From contig USIB01000019.1 of assembly GCA_900554615.1 (NCBI GenBank), forward strand, positions 1 through 19,157: 19,157 nucleotides of DNA, read 5' to 3'. The DNA comes from an uncultured Mycoplasmatota bacterium. GTDB lineage: Bacteria; Bacillota_I; Bacilli_A; RF39; UBA660. Below, piece after piece: positions 13,676-19,157 of the stretch. Under the pieces are notes generated by a model that did not search any database, was not told the DNA's origin, and saw nothing but the letters and a program-made list of their open reading frames with translations. Position 1 is the stretch's first letter, and each line of letters begins with the position of its first letter. Made by a program: the position numbers and the translations under genes.

Positions 13676-15580
13676 TTATGCAATCTTATAATCATCTTCA
13701 AGTGAAAATATTACATTTTCTTCTATCCAATTTTTTCTAGGTTCAACAGCATCTCCCATAAGTACAGACACCCTCTTCTCAGCCAAAGCAGCATCAGTTA
13801 TATTAACCTTAATTAATTTTCTTTCATTAGGGTCCATAGTAGTTTCCCATAACTGATTAGCATTCATTTCACCAAGTCCTTTGTATCTTTGAACTTTATA
13901 ATTTACTCTACCACTAGTCTCTTCTTTTAATTCCTCATTACTCCAAGCATATATATGTTTATTACCATAACTAACCTTATATAAAGGTGGCATAGCAATA
14001 TATAAATGTCCCTCTTCAATTAAAGGTTTCATATATCTATAGAAGAAAGTTAAAAGTAAACACTGAATATGAGCACCATCATCATCGGCATCGGTCATAA
14101 TAATAACTTTACCATAATTAATATCCTTAACATCAAAGTCTGCTCCTACTCCAGCACCTATAGTATAAATTAAAGTATTAATCTCCTCATTCTTAAAGAT
14201 TTCTTCCATTCTTGTCTTTTCAGTATTTAAAACCTTACCTCTAAGTGGAAGAATAGCTTGAGTTTTTCTATCTCTACCCTGCTTTGCACTACCACCAGCA
14301 GAATCACCCTCAACGATAAATAGTTCCTTTTCCATAGCCTTTTTACTTTGGGCAGGAGTTAACTTACCAGACAATAATCTCTCTGTCTTCTTACTATCTT
14401 TTCCTTTTCTAGTCTCTTCTCTTGCTTTTCTAGCAGCCTCTCTTGCTTCCTTACCCTTTAGGGCTTTACCGACAATCTTTGTAGCAATAGCCTTATTTTC
14501 TTCTAAGAAAAACTTCAATTTTTCAGTAACAACTGCTTCCACTATTGTTCTAGCAACAGGAGTACCAAGTTTAGCCTTAGTCTGACCTTCAAATTGTAAT
14601 AAATCTTCTGGTATTTGTACCGATATAATAGCAGTAAGTCCTTCCCTTACATCAGAACCATCAAAACTCTTATCTTTCTTTAAATAACCATTATTCTTAG
14701 CATAATCATTAAGTACTTTAGTAATTGCCGTTTTAAATCCTACCTCATGAGTACCACCATCACTTGTTTTAACATCATTAACAAATGAAACAATATTCTC
14801 AGCATAACTATCAGTATATTGCATAGCAACTGATACATTAATTTTATCTTTACTAGCACTAAAACAAAGTGGCTTATGAAGTACAACTTTATTTTCATTC
14901 AAATATTCGCAGAAGGCCTCTAGTCCATTATCATAATGATATTTTTCACTTCTTCCATCTATTTCATCTACTACTTCAATAGTTATTCCACTAATTAGGA
15001 AAGCACTTTCTTGCATTCTCTCACATATTGTAGAAAAATTAAATGTAGTAGTAGAAAAGATTGTAGGATCAGGTTTAAACTTAACTGTTGTACCTGTTCT
15101 ATTTGTAGTTCCTACCTTCTTAAGTGGAACTGTTACTTTACCACCATCTTCAAACTTGATATAGTATTCTCCGCCATCTCTTCTCGTTACTACTTCCATA
15201 ACAGAACTCAAAGCATTAACAACAGATCCACCAACACCATGAAGTCCTCCTGATACCTTATATCCACCTTCACTAAATTTACCACCAGCATGAAGTACAG
15301 TATAAATAACCTCAGGTGTACTCTTACCTGATGAATGCATACCAACAGGAAGTCCTCTACCTTTATCAGTTACACTAACACTACCATCTTTATGAAGTAC
15401 TATCTTTAAATGATTACCATATCCATTTAGTGCTTCATCAATAGAATTATCTACTATTTCCCACACCAAATGATGCAATCCTCTTTTGTCAGTTGAACCT
15501 ATATACATACCAGGCCTTTTTCTTACAGCTTCTAATCCTTCTAATATTTTTATTGAACTCTCATCATATTTTGCTGTCAT
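13676..15580 (-). CDS. parE: DNA topoisomerase IV subunit B (ParE)
   Basis: ParE is the ATPase subunit that powers decatenation of sister chromosomes together with ParC. The 634-aa product has the GHKL ATP site (EIVDNSIDEAL near 41-51, TDKGRGLP near 71-78, GGLHGVGGSVVNALS near 111-125), the transducer domain, and the TOPRIM metal motifs EGDSAG (424-429) and DADDD (497-501). I prefer ParE to GyrB because of GKLTPAQSK before the TOPRIM, TIGAGVGADF, and DGAHIQ, where GyrB normally has DGAHIR. parC, usually directly downstream, is missing and the LRR gene takes its place. A strong promoter lies 33 nt upstream; the SD is weak. Confidence 0.93.
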   Translation of the reverse strand: MTAKYDESSIKILEGLEAVRKRPGMYIGSTDKRGLHHLVWEIVDNSIDEALNGYGNHLKIVLHKDGSVSVTDKGRGLPVGMHSSGKSTPEVIYTVLHAGGKFSEGGYKVSGGLHGVGGSVVNALSSVMEVVTRRDGGEYYIKFEDGGKVTVPLKKVGTTNRTGTTVKFKPDPTIFSTTTFNFSTICERMQESAFLISGITIEVVDEIDGRSEKYHYDNGLEAFCEYLNENKVVLHKPLCFSASKDKINVSVAMQYTDSYAENIVSFVNDVKTSDGGTHEVGFKTAITKVLNDYAKNNGYLKKDKSFDGSDVREGLTAIISVQIPEDLLQFEGQTKAKLGTPVARTIVEAVVTEKLKFFLEENKAIATKIVGKALKGKEAREAARKAREETRKGKDSKKTERLLSGKLTPAQSKKAMEKELFIVEGDSAGGSAKQGRDRKTQAILPLRGKVLNTEKTRMEEIFKNEEINTLIYTIGAGVGADFDVKDINYGKVIIMTDADDDGAHIQCLLLTFFYRYMKPLIEEGHLYIAMPPLYKVSYGNKHIYAWSNEELKEETSGRVNYKVQRYKGLGEMNANQLWETTMDPNERKLIKVNITDAALAEKRVSVLMGDAVEPRKNWIEENVIFSLEDDYKIA

Positions 15581-15612
15581 TCACATCACTCTTTCTATTA
15601 ATTTCCATATCA

Positions 15613-15641
15613 ATTATACTATAAAATAAGTCCTCTAGCAA
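15613..15641 (-). promoter_or_regulatory. SigA-type promoter of the parE operon
   Basis: -35 TTGCTA (15641-15636), 17-nt spacer, -10 TATAAT (15618-15613). The start should be near 15606, giving a leader of about 25 nt. Confidence 0.8.
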
Positions 15642-15647
15642 GTTATT

Positions 15648-15664
15648 TGTCATTTTATTTGACA
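15648..15664. promoter_or_regulatory. Possible operator between divergent promoters
   Basis: The inverted repeat TGTCA, 7 nt, TGACA lies between the parE -35 (15636-15641) and a plus-strand -35 (15659-15664), and its right arm is part of the latter. A dimeric repressor here could affect both promoters. Short dyads are common in AT-rich DNA, so this is weak evidence. Confidence 0.3.
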
Positions 15665-15686
15665 TTATTTGTTCTGTGTATAATAT
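15659..15686 (+). promoter_or_regulatory. Possible plus-strand promoter opposite divIVA
   Basis: TTGACA (15659-15664), 16-nt spacer, TAATAT (15681-15686). The predicted start, near 15692, coincides with the base of the 59-nt hairpin at 15692-15750. The product would be a short RNA antisense to the divIVA 3' end. No U-rich terminator follows on this strand. Confidence 0.4.
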
Positions 15687-15691
15687 TCGGG

Positions 15692-15750
15692 GTGAAATAC
15701 TTTCTAACCAAGATTATTCCAAATAAAAAAAGATAATCTAGTACTTTCAC
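15692..15750. promoter_or_regulatory. Long two-step hairpin competing with the divIVA terminator
   Basis: GTGAAATACT (15692-15701) pairs with AGTA-TTTCAC (15740-15750, one bulged C). Inside, AGATTAT (15711-15717) pairs with ATAATCT (15733-15739). On the minus strand the AGATTAT segment is also the right arm of the terminator at 15725-15765, so the two folds exclude each other. The same stem also exists in a plus-strand RNA from the promoter at 15659-15686. Confidence 0.45.
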
Positions 15751-15765
15751 ATACATTAATTATCT
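15725..15765 (-). terminator. Terminator of sepF-divIVA, with alternative pairing
   Basis: On the minus strand AGATAAT (15765-15759) pairs with ATTATCT (15737-15731) across a 21-nt loop, followed directly by T7 (15731-15725). The divIVA stop codon lies at the top of the left arm. The large loop makes it weak, and a downstream segment competes for the right arm. Confidence 0.45.
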
Positions 15766-16190
15766 AAATCATATTTATCTAAATCTTCCGCAAGTTCTAA
15801 TTGTGCTTTTATAATATTCTTTACTCTATTTTTATATACTGTTATATTCTTTTTTAATAACATTGCTTCATTCTCAGTTTTTTCCGCATTTAGTAAAGCC
15901 TCATGAACTATAGCATTTGCATTATTCCTTGCTTCTTCAACAATCATATTTGCTTCTTCTCTTGCTAGATTTTTAATTCTATCAGAAGTATCCCTAGCAG
16001 CCATTATTGCCTCAGTTACTTTTATTTCACTTACTTTCTCTTCCTTTAGTTTATCTTCTAATGAAGAGATTTTACTTTGCAACATAGCATTTTCATTATT
16101 TAGTTTTTCTAATCTTTTTATAACTACATCAATGAATCTATTTACTTCTTCTATATTGTAGCCTTCATTTACTACAGTGAATCTCTTCAT
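15756..16190 (-). CDS. divIVA: Cell-division initiation protein DivIVA
   Basis: DivIVA is a coiled-coil scaffold that gathers at curved membrane (septum and poles). The 144-aa product has the conserved N-terminal GYN-IEEVNRFID region (the GY..EV..F pattern), then a long coiled coil rich in Glu, Lys and Ala, including EEARNNANAIVHEAL. It is shorter than Bacillus DivIVA and begins almost at the GY motif, with NEGY where B. subtilis has FRGY. The Phe-Arg pair that inserts into the membrane there is not conserved, so membrane binding may differ or depend on SepF. It lies 16 nt after sepF in the usual dcw-linked order, but ylmG and ylmH, often between them, are absent. Confidence 0.88.
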   Translation of the reverse strand: MKRFTVVNEGYNIEEVNRFIDVVIKRLEKLNNENAMLQSKISSLEDKLKEEKVSEIKVTEAIMAARDTSDRIKNLAREEANMIVEEARNNANAIVHEALLNAEKTENEAMLLKKNITVYKNRVKNIIKAQLELAEDLDKYDLDN

Positions 16191-16206
16191 AAAGTCACCT
16201 ACTTAT

Positions 16207-16599
16207 CTACCATTCTAAATCTGGATCACTTTTCTTTTTATTCTTATCATCATCTTCTGTTATTGAGCCTTCAACATTAACATTTTTAGGAGTACACAAA
16301 AATATTCCTCCTCCTATTTTTTGAAGATCTCCTCCAATAGCATAAACAGTACCACTTAAAAAATCTACTATTCTTTTTGCTTGATCTGGAGTAACTCTTT
16401 TCATATTAACAACAACAGTATTTCTCTTTTTAAGATGATCTGCTATCTGCTGACTCTCAGAATAAGCACGAGGTTCTAAAAGTATCATTTTCCCAGTTCC
16501 ACTAGGTATTGTTACTTTTTCGGCATCATAGTATTCATCTTCACTTACCTCGTCCATAACTTCTTCAGCCACAAACTTTTTTAATTTATTTAGTGCCAT
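16207..16599 (-). CDS. sepF: Cell-division protein SepF
   Basis: SepF anchors and bundles FtsZ at the division site. The 130-aa product has a short amphipathic N-terminal helix (MALNKLKKFV) expected to bind the membrane, an acidic linker (about 12-30) and the SepF core (about 35-110). The core holds LLEPRAYSESQQIADHLKKR, VVVNMKRVTPDQAKRIVDFL and GTVYAIGGDLQKIGGGIFLC, the glycine-rich dimer and FtsZ-binding face. The C-terminus is an acidic tail. A good SD (AGGAGGG) sits 6 nt upstream and a clear promoter lies at 16623-16651. It is transcribed with divIVA. Confidence 0.95.
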   Translation of the reverse strand: MALNKLKKFVAEEVMDEVSEDEYYDAEKVTIPSGTGKMILLEPRAYSESQQIADHLKKRNTVVVNMKRVTPDQAKRIVDFLSGTVYAIGGDLQKIGGGIFLCTPKNVNVEGSITEDDDKNKKKSDPDLEW

Positions 16600-16622
16600 A
16601 TACGACCCTCCTATTCTCTATA

Positions 16623-16651
16623 ATTTTATCACATCTTTTTATAAATTACAA
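16623..16651 (-). promoter_or_regulatory. SigA-type promoter of sepF-divIVA
   Basis: -35 TTGTAA (16651-16646), 17-nt spacer, -10 TAAAAT (16628-16623). It is placed in the 69-nt gap after the prepilin gene, where no terminator is visible, so readthrough from the prepilin genes could add to it. Confidence 0.65.
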
Positions 16652-16668
16652 TAACTTTTTCACTTTTT

Positions 16669-17049
16669 CTATTTACAATCAATTCCACTTACTTTATATG
16701 TAAAATTTTTTGTACCACAATCATACTTTACTTCTACTTTTACGTCATCATTTGATACTGGACTATTAGTAACAGGATTTATTACTGGACTAGATATTTT
16801 ACCAGTATCTATCAATGTACTAAGACCTATTTCTATAGGATTCCCCTCACAATTAAATCCCAATTCATATTTATTCTCATTAACATACATCTTAGCAGCA
16901 CTTTCAATATTATACTTTAATTTATAACACATATCTTTATTATTCTTACTTACAAATAACATAACATTAGGTATTAATATTAATGATAACAATACTATTA
17001 TTACTATTACTACAATAACTTCAATTAAAGTAAAACCTTTTCTATTCAT
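16669..17049 (-). CDS. Type IV prepilin-like / pseudopilin protein
   Basis: The 126-aa product has a textbook class III signal, RKG/FTLIEVIVVIVII, with the conserved Glu at position 5 of the mature protein and a long hydrophobic helix. This is cleaved by a prepilin peptidase and assembled into a pilus or pseudopilus (T4P, Com or T2SS-like). The soluble domain is short, with four Cys (about 42, 68, 115, 125), suggesting a disulphide loop at the C-terminus (DCGTKNFTYKVSGIDCK). The start follows AAAGGATAG, which overlaps the stop of the upstream gene. No assembly ATPase or prepilin peptidase is in the window, so the machinery must lie elsewhere. Confidence 0.85.
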   Translation of the reverse strand: MNRKGFTLIEVIVVIVIIVLLSLILIPNVMLFVSKNNKDMCYKLKYNIESAAKMYVNENKYELGFNCEGNPIEIGLSTLIDTGKISSPVINPVTNSPVSNDDVKVEVKYDCGTKNFTYKVSGIDCK

Positions 17050-17051
17050 AA

Positions 17052-17390
17052 CTATCCTTTACTCTCACTTCCTTGGCACCAAACTTCTTTTATACTAGTT
17101 GCACCAAAGTCACTTATTTTATATGTTTTACCTCTATATAAATAAACAGATTTACCATTACCAAGAATATATTTTCCAACACAAGGTGCCTCAAAACTAT
17201 CACCACTTATAGTTATCTCTAATTTATTTTCAAAAGCATATCTTTTTTCTATATCACTTGTAATAACATCTAATCTATTCTTTTTAGCCCCTAATATCGA
17301 TAAATAAGAGCCTGTTAAAAGTACAAACAATATAAGTAAACCATATAAAACACTAGTAATTGCAAAACCCCTATTATTTAATTTCATCAT
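17052..17390 (-). CDS. Divergent prepilin-like protein
   Basis: The 112-aa product has NRG/FAITSVLYGLLILFVLLTG, a basic-Gly prepilin-peptidase site followed by a hydrophobic helix. Position 5 is Ser instead of Glu, as in minor pilins that cap or initiate fibres, or in proteins not incorporated in the usual way. A short basic stretch (GAKKNRLD) and a soluble tail with two Cys (about 70 and 105) follow. It sits 11 nt after the deacetylase gene with a perfect AGGAGG, and 2 nt before the next prepilin gene, so the two are co-translated. The pairing suggests they assemble together; this is inference. Confidence 0.75.
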   Translation of the reverse strand: MMKLNNRGFAITSVLYGLLILFVLLTGSYLSILGAKKNRLDVITSDIEKRYAFENKLEITISGDSFEAPCVGKYILGNGKSVYLYRGKTYKISDFGATSIKEVWCQGSESKG

Positions 17391-17401
17391 AATCAGTCCT
17401 C

Positions 17402-18619
17402 CTAATAAGTAATAACTCTCTTATCAGTATTACCCAATCTATCCTTATCACTTTCTTTTATAACAATTGTATTTTCATTACCATCAGATACATATTTACT
17501 ATTCTTTAACATATTAAATACCATTGTAATATCAAACTCTTTACCATTATTATCATATGCTCTACATCTTTTTAAGAATGTTTTATCAAAATTTATATTA
17601 AAAGGACTTACTTCAGGTTCCCATCCTACTCTAAGTGCTGCTTCGGTTTCGTATGTTTTGTTATTGTATGTTGTAGATAAGACATATTTGAAATTATCGT
17701 GAGTTTTAACGTATGGACTTCCAAAAGGTAGCGCAATTATTTTTACATACTTTTCTGGAATTATTTCTTCTAGTTTATCATAAACATATGCTATTTCTTT
17801 TTGAACTTTATCAGCAGTTGATTTTTTAATATCAAGATGTGTTTGAGTATGATTTCCTACATCATATCCATTTTCTATTAACCATTTAAGTATTTTATCA
17901 TTATATTCAGTTTGATTAAATATACCACCATTTACAAAGAATGTGGCAGTGACTGGAGTATCTTGATGGCTCTTTTTAAATTCTTCAAGTATTCCAACTG
18001 CACTATTTTTATCAATAATTATATTACCTTCTTCATCTAATCCAGTAACTCTAATATTATCTTCATTTCCATCATCAAAAGTTATTACTATTGGACTTTT
18101 ACCATATGATACTTTAATTATTCCATTTATGTAGTCTTCTAAACGTATCATTTCATAACCATTTTCATAATAAAACTCTAAATCTTTTCTAAATGCTTCT
18201 GGAGTTCTGTTATAACCATCTTTATCAACATTACCTCCAACTGTACCCGTACTAGTGCTTGTTTTTTCTCTAATACCATGATACATCATAATGGGAATGC
18301 TACCTAATTCATTAATACCATCACTAGCTAGTTTATCTTTATCTAATTTGCCTAGTGATACTACTACATCAATTGAAGTAACATCTTTAATACTATCTCC
18401 CTCTTTAATGCTTTGACTAATTACTTTATCTTTCTCAATAGTATCATCATATTCATATGTCTTAGTAATAACTAAATCATGTTTACTTGCATACTCCTCT
18501 GTTTCTTTTAAACTCATATTTTTAAAATCTGTTTTAATCTCTTCAACAGGATCTAAACTACTAGAAGAACAACCACTAAAAAATAAAATAACAATTAATA
18601 AACCAATAATTTTTTTCAT
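17402..18619 (-). CDS. PASTA-polysaccharide deacetylase lipoprotein
   Basis: The product is predicted to sit on the outer face of the membrane and remove acetyl groups from a wall glycan. The 405-aa protein has a lipoprotein signal (LFFSG/C17), one PASTA domain (about 33-90, ending VISQSIKEGDSIKDV...VVVSLG) and a NodB-type deacetylase domain. Catalytic features: TFDDG (180-184, Asp182 likely base, Asp183 metal), H257 and H261 in NHTQTH (metal ligands), and LPFGSPY (297-303) in place of the usual RxPY motif, so the Arg that positions the catalytic Asp is not evident. PASTA domains normally bind peptidoglycan in PBPs and Ser/Thr kinases; its fusion here suggests targeting to nascent wall. The start has AAAGGATAG upstream. 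Co-transcribed with two prepilin-like genes. Confidence 0.88.
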   Translation of the reverse strand: MKKIIGLLIVILFFSGCSSSSLDPVEEIKTDFKNMSLKETEEYASKHDLVITKTYEYDDTIEKDKVISQSIKEGDSIKDVTSIDVVVSLGKLDKDKLASDGINELGSIPIMMYHGIREKTSTSTGTVGGNVDKDGYNRTPEAFRKDLEFYYENGYEMIRLEDYINGIIKVSYGKSPIVITFDDGNEDNIRVTGLDEEGNIIIDKNSAVGILEEFKKSHQDTPVTATFFVNGGIFNQTEYNDKILKWLIENGYDVGNHTQTHLDIKKSTADKVQKEIAYVYDKLEEIIPEKYVKIIALPFGSPYVKTHDNFKYVLSTTYNNKTYETEAALRVGWEPEVSPFNINFDKTFLKRCRAYDNNGKEFDITMVFNMLKNSKYVSDGNENTIVIKESDKDRLGNTDKRVITY

Positions 18620-18707
18620 AACTATCCTTTCAAATATATTATATACTACTTAAAGAAAAAAAACTATACTATTTTAAAAATAAAACATAAAATACTATGG
18701 TGATATT

Positions 18708-18893
18708 ATGTTTAAAAAAAGAAATCACGGAATGTTTTGTTATTGTAATACTTGTAGAACTAGAAGAAAAACAAGTTTTTTCTATAATATAATAACAAGT
18801 ATTATTCTAATAATATGTGTTTATCAATTATTTATAATTTTAATTGCTTTTAATTTACTATTTAAATTAATAAATGTTTTTATATCTTCATAA
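18708..18893 (+). CDS. Small Cys-containing membrane protein, 61 aa, unknown
   Basis: The frame opens with a basic, Cys-bearing segment (CYCNTCRTRRK, Cys11, 13, 16), followed by two close hydrophobic stretches (about 25-57). GGTGAT (18699-18704) lies 3 nt before the ATG, the same SD type used by three other genes here. It is divergent from the deacetylase gene. The Cys trio could be a small zinc site, but a fourth ligand is not obvious. Its last 70 bp overlap, tail to tail, a minus-strand gene with more convincing codon use, so I give moderate confidence. Confidence 0.4.
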   Translation: MFKKRNHGMFCYCNTCRTRRKTSFFYNIITSIILIICVYQLFIILIAFNLLFKLINVFISS

Positions 18894-19157
18894 TCAGTGT
18901 CATTGGTGATAATAATATATTTTTTATAATAAATATCTGAAAAGGAATTAAGTGAATTTAACTTCATAAATTTAGAAGTTGATTCTAACTTAGTTCTAAC
19001 ATTAACAATGACTTTTTTATTAACATCTAATCTTTCAATTAAATAAGTTGGCATTTGAAAACAATCAATGCTTTCAATATATTTATTGTCTAAAATAAGC
19101 ATAAATATATCCATATTTATAGATTTATCTTCTTTAAAAGTAATATTTTTTATATGT
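18824..19157 (-). CDS. Unknown protein, 3' part only (cut by window edge)
   Basis: The frame is open from the right edge of the window to a TGA at 18824. An ATG at 19114 exists but has no good SD, and 14 further codons upstream are open, so the true start is probably outside the window. The visible 110 residues are soluble-looking, with hydrophobic strands alternating with Lys/Asn-rich turns (KKVIVNVRTKL, KKYIIITNDTD, KLKAIKII) and no recognisable motif. The alternation would fit an alpha/beta domain. I cannot assign a family. Overlaps convergently with the 61-aa gene. Confidence 0.5.
   Translation of the reverse strand, partial: HIKNITFKEDKSINMDIFMLILDNKYIESIDCFQMPTYLIERLDVNKKVIVNVRTKLESTSKFMKLNSLNSFSDIYYKKYIIITNDTDYEDIKTFINLNSKLKAIKIINN

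Noticed and set aside
15011..15253. Plus-strand frame opposite parE
   Set aside because: Antisense of the ATPase domain; parE is unambiguous here.
13676..15580. GyrB instead of ParE
   Set aside because: TOPRIM-flanking residues (GKLTPAQSK, IGAGVGADF, DGAHIQ) follow the ParE pattern.
15692..15736. Leaderless 14-codon GTG frame in the plus-strand hairpin
   Set aside because: No SD, and the start would coincide with the first transcribed base; hairpin pairing explains the sequence better.
15692..15765. T-box, as often found between divIVA and ileS
   Set aside because: No T-box consensus (GGUGGNACC) and the downstream gene is parE, not a tRNA synthetase.
1..19157. tRNA, rRNA, CRISPR array or intact insertion sequence
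   Set aside because: No cloverleaf, rRNA-like segment, regularly spaced direct repeats or transposase was seen on either strand.

Overview
The window is a strongly AT-rich, densely packed chromosomal segment of a low-GC Gram-positive bacterium. SepF, DivIVA, a Gram-positive-type ParE, PcsB/CwlO-like M23 hydrolases, a lipoprotein signal and near-consensus sigma-70/SigA promoters point to Bacilli-like Firmicutes. Compact spacing, few regulators and typical gene families resemble uncultured gut Bacilli of the RF39 type, but that placement is inference. TGG encodes Trp and TGA is used as a stop, so code 11 applies rather than the mycoplasma code. Almost every gene is on the minus strand.

Layout: 1-634 holds a 41-aa membrane-protein gene with a structured leader (minus), a divergent ~110-nt structured RNA (plus) and an array of five further hairpins. 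635-4314 is a P-type ATPase gene, a hidden 40-aa membrane-protein gene overlapping its end, and obg. 4350-6773 has two tandem secreted coiled-coil/M23 hydrolases, each with its own near-identical promoter. 6893-9877 is an accessory-looking stretch: a 3' remnant of a DUF4143-type ATPase, an MFS-like permease, a divergent YhcC/TIGR01212-type radical SAM gene and a nitroreductase. 9998-15580 reads as one operon, parE, an LRR-like protein of unknown function, a 95-aa unknown, cdsA and rseP, from a clear promoter to a clear terminator. 15756-16599 is sepF-divIVA with its own promoter. 16669-18619 is a PASTA-polysaccharide deacetylase lipoprotein followed by two prepilin-like proteins. The right edge has a small Cys/TM protein and a gene cut by the window end.

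The common theme is the envelope and division: septum factors (SepF, DivIVA), wall hydrolases, a wall-glycan deacetylase carrying a PASTA sensor domain, phospholipid precursor synthesis (CdsA) and intramembrane proteolysis (RseP), next to chromosome segregation (ParE) and ribosome-associated GTPase Obg.

The most unusual material is non-coding. (a) A structural motif is shared by two divergently transcribed RNAs at 178-205 and 368-399. (b) A hairpin doublet with a conserved internal A.G mismatch and different but fully paired arms lies just beyond the terminators of both the obg and rseP units. (c) Alternative folds with divergent promoters lie between divIVA and parE.
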